Shown: positions 44,868 to 56,202 of the stretch, piece after piece
Position numbering within the stretch: position 1 is the stretch's first letter
Layout: each line of letters opens with the position of its first letter
Origin: a gamma proteobacterium L18
Lineage (GTDB): Bacteria > Pseudomonadota > Gammaproteobacteria > Pseudomonadales > Pseudomonadaceae
DNA length: 64,000 nt
Assembly (NCBI GenBank): GCA_000497835.1
Contig: KI547169.1
Coordinates: 73,452 to 137,451 of the forward strand
Reading direction: 5' to 3'
Position numbers and translations under genes: made by a program
Notes under the pieces: model-generated
The model's database searches: none
Seen by the model: only the letters and a program-made list of their open reading frames with translations
Told to the model about the DNA's origin: nothing

Positions 44868-45395
44868 ATGACTATTGAATTGATCGACAAAAACACCCTG
44901 CGTGACCGCGCTCGCAAGAATGTGGACAACGGCGCGGTGACCGAAGGCTATGAAGGGGACCGCGAGGAAATCATTCGCCTGCTCAACGATTCGCTGGCCA
45001 CTGAACTGGTGTGCGTGCTGCGTTACAAACGCCATTACTACATGGCCAAGGGCGTGAAGGCGCAAGTGGCAGCTGCCGAATTCCTGGAGCACGCCACCCA
45101 GGAGGCCGAGCATGCCGACAAGCTGGCCGAGCGCATCGTGCAACTGGGCGGTGAGCCGGACTTCAACCCCGACAGCCTCAGCAGCCGTTCGCACGCCGAA
45201 TACAAGCCTGGCAATACCCTAAAGGAAATGGTCTACGAAGACCTGGTGGCCGAACGCATCGCCATCGACAGCTATCGGGAGATCATCCAGCATATCGGTG
45301 ACAAGGACCCAACCACGCGCCGTGTGTTCGAAGACATCCTGGCCCAGGAAGAAGAACACGCCGACGACATGGCCGACATTCTCGAAGGCCTCTGA
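44868..45395 (+). CDS. Ferritin-like / bacterioferritin-type protein
   Basis: The 175-residue protein is a four-helix ferritin-like domain with two E-x-x-H type metal motifs: ATELVCVLRYKRHYYM near residues 43-58, EFLEHATQEAEHADKLAERI near 70-90, EDLVAERIAIDSYREII near 120 and DILAQEEEHADDMADIL near 155-170. The di-iron glutamates and histidines are in place. It should oxidise and store or detoxify iron. ATG 44868 is chosen (GGAG six bases upstream). Confidence 0.88.
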   Translation: MTIELIDKNTLRDRARKNVDNGAVTEGYEGDREEIIRLLNDSLATELVCVLRYKRHYYMAKGVKAQVAAAEFLEHATQEAEHADKLAERIVQLGGEPDFNPDSLSSRSHAEYKPGNTLKEMVYEDLVAERIAIDSYREIIQHIGDKDPTTRRVFEDILAQEEEHADDMADILEGL

Positions 45396-45418
45396 TTTAA
45401 CCACTCACTGCCCCGCCC

Positions 45419-45509
45419 CTGTGGGACCGGGCGAAGCTCGGGAAAAGAACAACGCGGTACATCCCAATGACCGCGTTGGCTTTTTCCCGAGCTTCGCTCG
45501 GTCCCACAG
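45419..45509. repeat. REP pair, GTGGGACCGGGCGAAGC family, copy 5
   Basis: ctgtgggaccgggcgaagct (45419) and agcttcgctcggtcccacag (ending 45509) lie between the convergent ferritin-like and AsmA genes. One arm has a C-to-T change. Confidence 0.9.
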
Positions 45510-45530
45510 TTGTATGTGTTATTGCGCTTT

Positions 45531-47606
45531 TCAGCGAGTGCTGGGGACGGTTTTCGGCGCTTTGCCGGCCTTCATCTGCTCCAGCAACGGCGTGCACTGG
45601 TTAGGCTCGCCACCGCTTGGCGCCACCAGGGCCAGCAGGCCTGCCGCCGGCGCAGCCACCACCCCGAGCGCAATCATCCCCGCCCCACGCAGCAGCAATG
45701 GCACCGCCTGTACGCCAGCGCTTGGCTTGGCGAAAGGCCCACGCACGTACAGCGGCGAGCGCAGCGACAGCAGGCGGAAGCCCTTGGATTCAGGGTTGAT
45801 CTTCAGGTCCAGTTGCTCGGTCTTGAAGTTGGCTGTGCCGTCGATGTAGATGATCGCGTTCTCGGTGTCGAACACGAACAGCCGTGGCGCTGCCAGGCCA
45901 TCCTTGATGCCCACGTCGGCGGCCGCGCAGTTGATCTTCACTTCGTTGTCGCCAAAGATCTTGCCCATCACGTAGTTGCCCACGTTCAGGCCAGCAATTT
46001 CCATCAGGCCACGGCTGACCGCGCCGTCATTGATCAACAGTTTCAGGTCGCCATTGGAGGTGCCCAGCAACGCTGCCACGGAATTGCCCGTACCGGAAAT
46101 GTCCGCATCGCCGTTGAGCTGGCCGAAGCTGGTTTTCATTGGTTCGAACGTCGGGAACAGCTGTTTGAGTTTGAAGCCTTGCGCCGTCAACTTGGCGCGG
46201 CCTTGCAAAGGCGTAGTGCGACCATTGAGGCTGATCTGCGCGTCAAGGTTGCCGCCTGCCACGCCAAAACGCAGCGGCTCAAGCTTCAATTGGCCGTCGT
46301 CGAGGATCAGGTGGGTATAGAGATCGGTGAACGGCAGTTCCTTGCTCTGCACGATTTTCTTGCCAGTGAACTCGACATCGGCATCCATGGCGCGCCAGCG
46401 CTCGGTGCGAAACTCTTCCACCGGCAGCACCTTGCCCGTCGGTTGCTTGCTTTCACTACCACGCGCAGCCTGCTTGCCCTTGGAGTCGGCGCCAATCAAG
46501 GGAGCCAGGTCGGTAAACAGCAGCTGATTGGACACCAGCTTGCCGGTCAGCTTGGGCCGTGGCTGGCTGGCGACAAAGCTGAGGTCGCCGTGAATGTCGC
46601 TGTCGCCGATTTTGCCGTTGAAGCCTTGGTAATCGAAGGTAGCGCCAGTCGCTTCGTGCAGCTTGGCCTGCAGGTGACCATCGGTGGAATACGGCGGCGA
46701 ATCAGGCAAGGTCACGCCAGTCAGCGGGTAGAGCTTGCTCAGGCTGGCACCTTCAAGTTTGAGCCGCAGGTCCAGGGCGCCCAGGTTGCGCGGGTCGGTC
46801 AGGGTGCCGGCCACGGCCACGTGGGTATCGGCGATGCGCACATCCGCCTGCACCGGGAAGGGTTTGGCGGCATCCTGCAGGGCCAGCAGGCCGCCGATTT
46901 TGCCGGTACCGTTCACAGGCTGGTCTTTATAGCGCCCCGTCACTTTGAAGCCGAACGCGTAATCCTGCGCGGTAGCGCCCTGGTCGCTGACCTTCTTGGC
47001 CGCGCCGCTGCCAACGATGTCGCTGAACGGAATCGGCTTGCCCAGCGGGTCGATCATCACGTCGGCGTGGGCCTTGAGGGTCACGTCGTCATACACCACG
47101 TGGCCCTTGTCAAAACCGATGGAGCCAATGTCCATCACCCACTTCGACGGTTCGGCGTTAGGGTCTTTGGGGCCGAAATCGAAGGTCCAGTTGGCACGCC
47201 CGTCGGCCAGCCGCTGCAGGTTGGCATCGGGCTGGGTCAGGTCGATACGCGGGATGACGATGTGCTGGGCCAGCAAGGGCAGCGGCGACAGGCGGAACTC
47301 AACGCGTTTGAGGCCGACCATCTGCGGCTCTTTGGACCATTCCGGGTTGCCCAGGGTCAGGTCCTCGGCCACGAAGTGCGGCCACGGCACCCAGGCGCGC
47401 CAGCTACCCTCTTCCGGTTCACGGGACCACAGCACGTCGAGATTGCCATTGATGGCAAACGGACGATGCAGCGCTTCGGACACTTTTGCGTTGAGCGTCG
47501 GTTTCACGCGGTTCCAGTCGAAGGTGGCAATCACCACCACCAATATTGCGATCAGCACCACGAAGGTGGCGACTACCCAGGCCAGGATCTTGCGGGGGCG
47601 CGTCAT
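45531..47606 (-). CDS. AsmA family protein
   Basis: AsmA-like proteins are inner-membrane-anchored, long beta-rich periplasmic proteins involved in outer-membrane lipid balance. The 691-residue product has one N-terminal membrane anchor (MTRPRKILAWVVATFVVLIAILVVVIATFDW), an AsmA N-terminal domain (LNAKVSEALHRPFAINGNLDVLW; DLTLGNPEW) and the AsmA_2 C-terminal domain (SGTGNSVAALLGTSNGDLKLLINDGAVSRGLMEIAGL). ATG 47606 has GGAG eight bases upstream. Confidence 0.9.
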   Translation of the reverse strand: MTRPRKILAWVVATFVVLIAILVVVIATFDWNRVKPTLNAKVSEALHRPFAINGNLDVLWSREPEEGSWRAWVPWPHFVAEDLTLGNPEWSKEPQMVGLKRVEFRLSPLPLLAQHIVIPRIDLTQPDANLQRLADGRANWTFDFGPKDPNAEPSKWVMDIGSIGFDKGHVVYDDVTLKAHADVMIDPLGKPIPFSDIVGSGAAKKVSDQGATAQDYAFGFKVTGRYKDQPVNGTGKIGGLLALQDAAKPFPVQADVRIADTHVAVAGTLTDPRNLGALDLRLKLEGASLSKLYPLTGVTLPDSPPYSTDGHLQAKLHEATGATFDYQGFNGKIGDSDIHGDLSFVASQPRPKLTGKLVSNQLLFTDLAPLIGADSKGKQAARGSESKQPTGKVLPVEEFRTERWRAMDADVEFTGKKIVQSKELPFTDLYTHLILDDGQLKLEPLRFGVAGGNLDAQISLNGRTTPLQGRAKLTAQGFKLKQLFPTFEPMKTSFGQLNGDADISGTGNSVAALLGTSNGDLKLLINDGAVSRGLMEIAGLNVGNYVMGKIFGDNEVKINCAAADVGIKDGLAAPRLFVFDTENAIIYIDGTANFKTEQLDLKINPESKGFRLLSLRSPLYVRGPFAKPSAGVQAVPLLLRGAGMIALGVVAAPAAGLLALVAPSGGEPNQCTPLLEQMKAGKAPKTVPSTR

Positions 47607-47815
47607 GCACGAATCTCCAAGTGACAGCGGGGGCGGCCCGCTCGGTTGCAGCATTACCTTAGGACTGGCAAACAGCCTGTGGGTTTAACCGGATTGATGA
47701 AATCGGCGAACACATCCATCGAAGAACGTTCCACGGTGGCGCATTTTCCGCGCCCTCTCACCGCGACGGTGCACAAAAAACGGCTGTAACCCTTTGATTA
47801 GACAGCTTGCTGGCA

Positions 47816-47838
47816 AACAATCAATTCCGTTGATTGTT
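47816..47838. promoter_or_regulatory. Perfect 9-bp inverted repeat in the asmA/repeat-protein gap
   Basis: AACAATCAA-ttccg-TTGATTGTT lies in the AT-rich 320-bp gap (47607-47928) between two divergent genes, 91 bp before the repeat-protein start. It looks like an operator or a weak attenuator hairpin. The rest of the gap shows nothing else I can name. Confidence 0.4.
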
Positions 47839-47928
47839 ACCATTACCTATATGAACTTTTATATCTAATTCCTGAGAGTAGCATTGGCTTCGTACCCACT
47901 TTTCAGCCCTCCAAAGGAGCGCCAAATC

Positions 47929-48369
47929 ATGAAACGCCAATTGCTGCTGACCCTGACCCTCTCTGTACTGGCCGCCAACGTATTCGCCGCCAGCAACGTT
48001 CAACCACCTGTTGCCCAGCACAGCGCTGCGGTGATCGTGGCTCAGGATGGTTCTGACCGGACCCTGAATCGCGTCGCCCAGGATGGCTCGGACCGTACCC
48101 TGAATCGCGTTGCTCAAGATGGCTCGGATCGCACCCTGAACCGCGTTGCTCAAGACGGCTCGGACCGCACCCTGAACCGCGTTGCTCAAGACGGATCGGA
48201 CCGCACTCTGAACCGCGTTGCTCAAGATGGCTCGGACCGTACCCTGAACCGCGTTGCCCAGGATGGCTCGGACCGCACCCTGAACCGCGTTGCTCAAGAC
48301 GGCTCCGACCGTACCCTGATGCGCGTTGCCCAGGACGGTTCCGATCGCACCCTGAACCGCGCGAGCTAA
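47929..48369 (+). CDS. Secreted protein of nine 12-residue repeats
   Basis: The 146-residue protein has a signal peptide (MKRQLLLTLTLSVLAANVFA), a 16-residue spacer and then nine tandem copies of VAQDGSDRTLNR, of which one reads LMR, ending in AS. No domain is recognisable. Repeated acidic/basic DGSDR units suggest an extended, possibly metal-binding or self-associating periplasmic/secreted polypeptide. I recall pseudomonad proteins with related AEGG-DRT repeats carrying uninformative names. It has an AAGGAG ribosome site and a strong terminator, so it is a single-gene unit. Confidence 0.75.
   Translation: MKRQLLLTLTLSVLAANVFAASNVQPPVAQHSAAVIVAQDGSDRTLNRVAQDGSDRTLNRVAQDGSDRTLNRVAQDGSDRTLNRVAQDGSDRTLNRVAQDGSDRTLNRVAQDGSDRTLNRVAQDGSDRTLMRVAQDGSDRTLNRAS
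48037..48360 (+). repeat. Coding tandem repeat, 9 x 36 bp
   Basis: Nine in-frame 36-bp units (gttgctcaagatggctcgga and following bases) with scattered silent changes mainly in the GTT/GTC, CAA/CAG, GAT/GAC and CGT/CGC codons. Copy number could vary by recombination or slippage. Confidence 0.95.
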
Positions 48370-48387
48370 GCCTTGGTTGCCTTGAAA

Positions 48388-48413
48388 AAAGCCCGGTCCC
48401 TGCACCGGGCTTT
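48388..48413 (+). terminator. Terminator after the repeat protein
   Basis: AAAGCCCGGT pairs with ACCGGGCTTT around ccctgc, preceded by an A run and followed by TTTGATTTT. Confidence 0.88.
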
Positions 48414-48468
48414 GATTTTCCCCGCGATTTGCTAGAGTGCTGCGCTGCCCTTCACAGAATTCCGCACC

Positions 48469-49104
48469 ATGTTGCCCCGCGCCGAACAGAAACAGCAGAC
48501 CCGTCACGCCCTCCTGGACGCCGCCCGGCAATTGATCGACGCTGGCCGTGGCTTCGGCAGTATCAGCCTGCGCGAAGTGGCCAAGGCTGCGGGTATCGTG
48601 CCCACCGGGTTCTACCGGCATTTCGACGACATGGACCAACTGGGCCTGGCCCTGGTCAATGAAGTGGGTGAGACCTTCCGCGAAACCATTCGCCGCGTGC
48701 GCCGCAACGAGTTCGAGTTCAGAGGCCTGACCGACGCCTCGGTGCGCATCTTCCTCGACAGCGTGGCCGCCAACCGCTCGCAGTTCCTGTTCCTGGCCCG
48801 TGAGCAATACGGCGACTCGCGCCCTGTACGCCAGGCCTTGACGTGCCTGCGTGACGGCATCAGTTCGGACCTTGCCGCCGACCTTGCCCTGATGCCCAAG
48901 TGGCAGCATCTGGACGGGGCTGCCTTGGCAGTCATGGCTGATCTGGTGGTGAAGACGGTGTTCGCCACCCTTCCCGAGCTGATCGACCCACCCGCCACCC
49001 CTCTGCCCCGGCAATTGACACCCCAGGCAAAGATCACCCAGCAATTGCGTTTCATCTTCATGGGTGCCAAACACTGGCAGGGCTTGAGCAGTATTGACGG
49101 CTGA
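48469..49104 (+). CDS. desT: TetR family regulator, DesT/FabR-like
   Basis: The 211-residue protein has the TetR helix-turn-helix near residues 30-60 (ISLREVAKAAGIVPTGFYRHFDDMDQLGLALV), closely resembling FabR/DesT, which sense the ratio of unsaturated to saturated acyl-CoA and repress fatty-acid desaturase genes. In PAO1 the DesT gene also precedes ureE. The desaturase operon desCB that accompanies desT there is not in this window; the tandem-repeat protein occupies its place. Target genes must therefore lie elsewhere, if the name is right. Confidence 0.75.
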   Translation: MLPRAEQKQQTRHALLDAARQLIDAGRGFGSISLREVAKAAGIVPTGFYRHFDDMDQLGLALVNEVGETFRETIRRVRRNEFEFRGLTDASVRIFLDSVAANRSQFLFLAREQYGDSRPVRQALTCLRDGISSDLAADLALMPKWQHLDGAALAVMADLVVKTVFATLPELIDPPATPLPRQLTPQAKITQQLRFIFMGAKHWQGLSSIDG

Positions 49105-49200
49105 CCCAAGTTGGTGCCATACAGGCAGGAGCGCACCAAGTTGTAACATTTTATTGCCCAATCTTCTGGCACAAGGCCGGCATTTGCAGCGCTAGCAAGT

Positions 49201-49216
49201 TGGCAAGACACTTGCT
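49201..49216 (+). promoter_or_regulatory. Sigma-54 promoter of ureEFG
   Basis: TGGCAAGACACTTGCT matches TGGCACGNNNNTTGCT with one mismatch and has exact GG-N10-GC spacing. Transcription would start near 49228, 25 bases before the ureE ATG. An inverted repeat TTGGTGC...GCACCAA lies at 49109-49138. Confidence 0.65.
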
Positions 49217-49252
49217 GTCAGCAGAGTATCGCACTCAGCCGGATGCCTGAAA

Positions 49253-49753
49253 ATGCTGGTGATCCACCGCAGAACCGAGCCAAAACCTGACTGGTCGGCC
49301 GAATTACACCTCAATTTCGAAGCGCGCAGCAAAAGCCGCCTGCGCTGTTTTAGTGCCGACGGTGAAGACGTCGGACTGTTTCTTGAACGCGGGCAACCGC
49401 CCCTGCACGACGGCGAATTCCTGGAAGCCCAGGACGGTCGCATCGTCAAAGTCGTGGCCCGCCCCGAAGCCCTGCTGCATGTCACCTGCGCCAACGCCTT
49501 CGAGCTGACCCGCGCCGCCTATCACTTGGGCAACCGCCACGTGGCCCTGCAGGTGGGGGACGGCTGGCTGCGCCTGCTGGACGATTACGTGCTCAAGGCC
49601 ATGCTCGAACAACTGGGCGCCAGCACCGAAGCCATCGAAGCGCCCTTCCAGCCGGAGCACGGCGCCTACGGCGGTGGCCACCACCATTCCCGTCACGGCG
49701 AGGAAGACTTCAACTACGCCCCCAAACTCCACAAATTCGGCGTGCGTACGTGA
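49253..49753 (+). CDS. ureE: Urease accessory metallochaperone UreE
   Basis: UreE binds nickel and hands it to the UreDFG-urease complex. The 166-residue protein has the N-terminal peptide-binding domain, the metal domain with VTCANAFELTRAAYHLGNRHVALQVG (the dimer-interface histidine in GNRH) and a histidine-rich tail (YGGGHHHSRHGEE) for extra nickel. Its stop overlaps the GTG start of ureF by four bases. Confidence 0.95.
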   Translation: MLVIHRRTEPKPDWSAELHLNFEARSKSRLRCFSADGEDVGLFLERGQPPLHDGEFLEAQDGRIVKVVARPEALLHVTCANAFELTRAAYHLGNRHVALQVGDGWLRLLDDYVLKAMLEQLGASTEAIEAPFQPEHGAYGGGHHHSRHGEEDFNYAPKLHKFGVRT

Positions 49754-50424
49754 ACCCGGCCTGGGCCCTGCTGCGCCTGGCCAGCCCGCAACTGCCGATT
49801 GGCGGCTACAGCTATTCCCAAGGCCTGGAAATGGCCGTGGAACAAGGCACGGTAAAACAGGCCGACGATGCCCGGCGCTGGATCAGCGACCAGTTGCTGC
49901 TCAACCTGGCGCGCTTCGAGGCGCCGCTGCTACTGGCCCATTGCACAGCTGCAGCGGCAAACGATTGGCCTGCCCTGCGTAACCTCAGCGATGAGCACCG
50001 CGCCAGCCGTGAAACCCGCGAAATGGCCCAGGAAAGCCGGCAGATGGGCTACTCGCTCAAGCAACTGCTCGACGGCCTGCCCGAGCTGGATGCACCTGCC
50101 CGCAACTTCCTCGCCAGCACACCCGAACCGCACCTGGCCCTAGGCTGGGCGCTGGCCGCGCGCGCCTGGCAGATCAGCCCCGCCGACGCCCTGGCCGCCT
50201 GGTTGTGGAGCTGGCTGGAAAACCAGCTGGCAGTGCTGATGAAAACCCTGCCGCTGGGCCAGCAAGCCGCCCAGCGACTGACCAGCGAGCTGCTGCCGCT
50301 GCTACAGCAAGCCCAGCAGCACGCCAGCCAACTTGACCCCCACCACTACGGCAGCGCCGCGTTCGGCCTGTCCCTGGCGAGCATGGCCCATGAACGCCAA
50401 TACAGCCGCCTGTTCCGTTCCTAG
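49750..50424 (+). CDS. ureF: Urease accessory protein UreF
   Basis: UreF is an all-helical scaffold linking UreD and UreG during urease activation. The 224-residue protein starts at GTG 49750 (NPAWALLRLASPQLPIGGYSYSQGLE, the family opening motif), includes ESRQMGYSLKQLL and ends with the conserved FGLSLASMAHERQYSRLFRS. It is coupled to ureE by overlap and followed by ureG after 12 bp. Confidence 0.95.
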   Translation: MNPAWALLRLASPQLPIGGYSYSQGLEMAVEQGTVKQADDARRWISDQLLLNLARFEAPLLLAHCTAAAANDWPALRNLSDEHRASRETREMAQESRQMGYSLKQLLDGLPELDAPARNFLASTPEPHLALGWALAARAWQISPADALAAWLWSWLENQLAVLMKTLPLGQQAAQRLTSELLPLLQQAQQHASQLDPHHYGSAAFGLSLASMAHERQYSRLFRS

Positions 50425-50436
50425 GAGATGACAACC

Positions 50437-51051
<615 letters not shown>

Positions 51052-51078
51052 GAACCGCACCGTAACCGGTGCCTGGCA

Positions 51079-51105
51079 CTGTGGGAGCAAGCTTTGCTCC
51101 CACAG
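51079..51105. repeat. Perfect REP palindrome before hupE
   Basis: CTGTGGGAGCAA-gct-TTGCTCCCACAG, a single self-complementary REP unit of the type also seen at 24551. It could fold into a 12-bp hairpin between ureG and hupE. Confidence 0.8.
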
Positions 51106-51148
51106 CGCAAGGCAACCCATGGATTGATGCCACCAAGGAAATCTGACA

Positions 51149-51721
51149 ATGACCCTGAAAAAACTCCTCGGCGCCGCCGCCCTGCTGCTCACCCCCGCCC
51201 TGGCCTTCGCCCACCCCGGCCACGGCGAGCACGGCATCGTCGCCGGCGTATTGCACCCGCTGACCGGCATCGACCACCTGCTGGCCATGCTGGCCGTGGG
51301 CCTGTGGGCCGCGCAGCAGACCGGCAAGGCGCGCTGGGCCCTGCCGGCCACCTTCGTCGGCACCATGCTGCTGGGCGGCCTGCTGGGCTTTGAAGGCCTG
51401 GAACTGCCGGGCCTGGAAAGCGGCATCGCTGCCTCGGTACTGGCCCTGGGCCTGGCCGTGGCCCTGGCCATTCGTCCACCGGTGGCACTGGCGGTCGGCG
51501 CTACGGCGCTGTTCGCCTTGTTCCATGGCGTAGCGCATGGTCTGGAGCTGCCGGAAATGTCCAGCCCTTGGGCTTATGCGGCCGGTTTCGTCGCGGCCAC
51601 CGCTGCGCTGCATGCGGTTGGCTACGCAGTCGTGCGCCTGCTGCCCCAAGCGGCCAGCCCGCTGGTCCGCATCGCCGGCGCCCTTTCCGCCCTGACTGGC
51701 GCCTGGCTGCTCGCCGGCTGA
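51149..51721 (+). CDS. HupE/UreJ family metal transporter
   Basis: HupE/UreJ proteins are inner-membrane nickel (or cobalt) transporters. The 190-residue protein has a cleavable or first membrane segment (LLGAAALLLTPALAFA) followed by the family signature HPGHGEHGIVAGVLHPLTGIDHLLAMLAVGLWA and FALFHGVAHGLELPE, with conserved histidines and an aspartate, and about six membrane segments. Its place after ureEFG supports nickel supply for urease. Confidence 0.9.
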   Translation: MTLKKLLGAAALLLTPALAFAHPGHGEHGIVAGVLHPLTGIDHLLAMLAVGLWAAQQTGKARWALPATFVGTMLLGGLLGFEGLELPGLESGIAASVLALGLAVALAIRPPVALAVGATALFALFHGVAHGLELPEMSSPWAYAAGFVAATAALHAVGYAVVRLLPQAASPLVRIAGALSALTGAWLLAG

Positions 51722-51733
51722 TCCAGCGCGCTT

Positions 51734-51820
51734 GTGGGAGCGGGCTCTGCCCGCGAAAAGAACACCGCGCTGCAGCAGACAGTCTGTGGTGCCCTTTTCG
51801 TGGGCAGAGCCCACTCCCAC
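51734..51820. repeat. REP pair (GTGGGAGCGGG family)
   Basis: gtgggagcgggctctgcccg (51734) and cgtgggcagagcccactccc (ending 51820). Same family as 10048; one arm has diverged. Confidence 0.8.
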
Positions 51821-51874
51821 TAGCTTCATCCCTGATACCATGTCGCTCAAACAGCCGCTTTGACGACACCTTTC

Positions 51875-52957
51875 ATGCTCTATCACTCCCCGCAAGCCTT
51901 CACCGCCGTGCATGAGCACTTCCTGAAGACCATCGTGCCACTGTGGCAAGGCCCTGGCTGGAACGCCGAACTGGCGCTGCCCTACGAAGCCCTGGACCCG
52001 CAGCACCGGCCCATGCCCGTGCAGCGCTACCGGGCCATGGCCTGTGCGCGGCAGTTGTATCTGTTTTCGGGGCTGATCGAGCAACCGGGGGCGCGTGAGC
52101 ATGCTGCGGCGCTGTTCCGCTCGCTGCAGAAGCACTTCCACGATGCCGAGCATGGCGGCTGGTTCTACAGCATCGATGCCCAGGCGCGGCCGCTGGACCG
52201 CACCAAGGATCTCTACACCCACGCGTTCATCGTATTCGCCTGCGCGCATTACTGGCACAAGTCCCAGGACCCGCTGGCCGAATCGGTGCTGGACGCCGCA
52301 CTGAGCGTCGTGGCCACGCAGTTTTCCACAGGCGACGGGCTGTACGAGGCCACGTTGGCCGAGGATTGGTCGGACGTGGGCGCAGGGCCGCTGCAGAACC
52401 CGCTGATGCATTTGGCCGAAGCTTTCCTGGCCACCCTGGCCGTGCGCGAGGATCAGGCCGTCAGCGACGCTCTGCAGGACTTATGCACAGCCATGCAGGC
52501 GCGTTTCGTCGACCCGGCTTCAGGCTTCCTGATGGAAAAGCCCTGCGGCGCTGTGGATAACTGGTGGGAGCCTGGGCATCAGTTCGAGTGGTTCTACTTG
52601 CTGGAGTCTTCCGCGCTGCTGCGCGGCAGTGATCTGCACGGTTCGCTGGACCGGGCCTTCGCAGCCTCCGAGCGCATGGGCGTGAAGGATGGCGGCGTGC
52701 TGGCCATGCTGGACGTGGACGGCGGTGTACGCGATGGCACGCAGCGTATCTGGGCACAGGCTGAATACCTGCGGGCGTTGACGCTGCGGGCCGCTGGGGA
52801 TGTGGAGGGGCAATTGCAGGTGCTGCGCGAGCGCTTCCTGCATGTAGGCGGCTGGTATGAGTGCCGTGATGCCGCGGGTGTGGTGACGCGCCTGGACATG
52901 CCGTCCACCACGCCGTACCACCTGGCTACCTGCTACGAGAGCCTGGCCAACTCCTGA
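51875..52957 (+). CDS. AGE family epimerase/isomerase
   Basis: The 360-residue protein belongs to the N-acylglucosamine 2-epimerase (AGE) superfamily, an alpha/alpha-barrel that includes mannose isomerases and cellobiose epimerases. Motifs are RYRAMACARQLYLFSG near 45, GGWFYSIDAQARPLDRTKDLYTHAFIVFA near 90-120 and NWWEPGHQFEWFYLLE near 230, with the catalytic histidines. YihS-type or mannose isomerase activity is likely, but the substrate cannot be fixed by reading alone. ATG 51875 is chosen. Confidence 0.82.
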   Translation: MLYHSPQAFTAVHEHFLKTIVPLWQGPGWNAELALPYEALDPQHRPMPVQRYRAMACARQLYLFSGLIEQPGAREHAAALFRSLQKHFHDAEHGGWFYSIDAQARPLDRTKDLYTHAFIVFACAHYWHKSQDPLAESVLDAALSVVATQFSTGDGLYEATLAEDWSDVGAGPLQNPLMHLAEAFLATLAVREDQAVSDALQDLCTAMQARFVDPASGFLMEKPCGAVDNWWEPGHQFEWFYLLESSALLRGSDLHGSLDRAFAASERMGVKDGGVLAMLDVDGGVRDGTQRIWAQAEYLRALTLRAAGDVEGQLQVLRERFLHVGGWYECRDAAGVVTRLDMPSTTPYHLATCYESLANS

Positions 52958-52967
52958 TCACCGCCCC

Positions 52968-53058
52968 CTGTGGGACCGAGCGAAGCTCGGGAAAAGCGCG
53001 CCGCGATCAGCCTGAAACTGCGCGGTGTGCCATTCCCGAGCTTCGCTCGGTCCCACAC
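52968..53058. repeat. REP pair, GTGGGACCGGGCGAAGC family, copy 6
   Basis: ctgtgggaccgagcgaagct (52968) and agcttcgctcggtcccacac (ending 53058); both arms carry the same G-to-A/C-to-T change, so they remain complementary. Confidence 0.9.
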
Positions 53059-53080
53059 ACAGGGGAAGTGTGGTTCTTCC

Positions 53081-54496
<1,416 letters not shown>

Positions 54497-54522
54497 CCCT
54501 TTTCCATGGTTTGCCCGCTGTC

Positions 54523-54611
54523 CTGTGGGACCGGGCGAAGCTCGGGAAACAGGCAACTCGGTATCACTGATAAACCGCGTCGCTTGCTTCCCGAGCTTCG
54601 CCCGGTCCCAC
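54523..54611. repeat. REP pair, GTGGGACCGGGCGAAGC family, copy 7
   Basis: ctgtgggaccgggcgaagct (54523) and agcttcgcccggtcccacgt (ending near 54611) sit directly after the livF stop. Confidence 0.9.
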
Positions 54612-54616
54612 GTGGA

Positions 54617-55329
<713 letters not shown>

Positions 55330-55333
<4 letters not shown>

Positions 55334-56202
55334 ACCAGCTCCTCTTCATCCGCGCCCAGGTAGGCGGCGATCACTTTCGGGTCGTGACGGATCTGCTCCG
55401 GGCCGCCCTCGGCGATCACGTTGCCGTGGTCCAGCACCACGATGTGGTCGGAAATACCCATGACCATGCCCATGTCGTGCTCGATCAGCACGATGGTCAT
55501 GTCGTGTTCGTCGCGCAGCAGGCGGATCATGCCGCTCAGCGCTTCGGTTTCCTGTGGGTTGAGGCCGGCAGCCGGTTCGTCCAGACAGATCACCTGGGGA
55601 CGGGTGCACATGGCCCGGGCGATCTCCAGGCGGCGCTGCTGGCCGTAGGAAAGCTCGCCGGCCAGGCGGTTGGCGCAGTCCACCAGGTCCACCACTTCCA
55701 GCCAGTAGAATGCCGTGTTCAAGGCGTCCTCCTCGGCCTGGCGGTAGCCGCGGGTGTTGAGGATGCCCGAGAGCATGCTGCGGTTGACCCACATGTGCTG
55801 GGCCACCAGCAGGTTTTCCACAACGGACATTTCCCGGAACAGGCGGATGTTCTGGAAGGTGCGTGCCAGGCCCGCCCGGTTGACCAGGTGGGTGCCGCCG
55901 AACATCTTGTAGTACAGGCGGCTGGCGAAGCTGCGCGGCGAGACGAAGTCGGTGGGCTGGAAGGGCTCGCCCAGCAGCTTGATGACGTTGGTCTTGATGC
56001 CACGCGTTTCCAGTTCGATGCGCCCGCCGGTGGCCTTGTAGAAACCGGTCAGGCAGTTGAACACCGTGGTCTTGCCGGCGCCGTTGGGGCCGATCAGGGC
56101 AAAGATCGAATTGCGCTTGACCTTCAGGCTGACATCGCTGAGGGCCTTGATGCCACCGAAGTGCATCATCAGTTTTTCGACCGTGAGTACGTATTCACTC
56201 AT
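55330..56202 (-). CDS. livG: Branched-chain amino acid ABC transporter ATPase LivG
   Basis: LivG is the second ATPase, 290 residues. It shows Walker A GPNGAGKTT near residue 36, the LivG-specific RTFQNIRLFREMSVVENLLVAQH near 112, signature LSYGQQRRLEIARAM near 195 and Walker B VICLDEPAAGLNP near 213. It overlaps livM by four bases and livF by four, so the operon is tightly coupled. Confidence 0.95.

Noticed and set aside
48037..48360. Regular 36-bp repeats resembling a CRISPR array
   Set aside because: Units are directly adjacent without spacers, stay in frame, and encode a signal-peptide protein; no cas genes are present.
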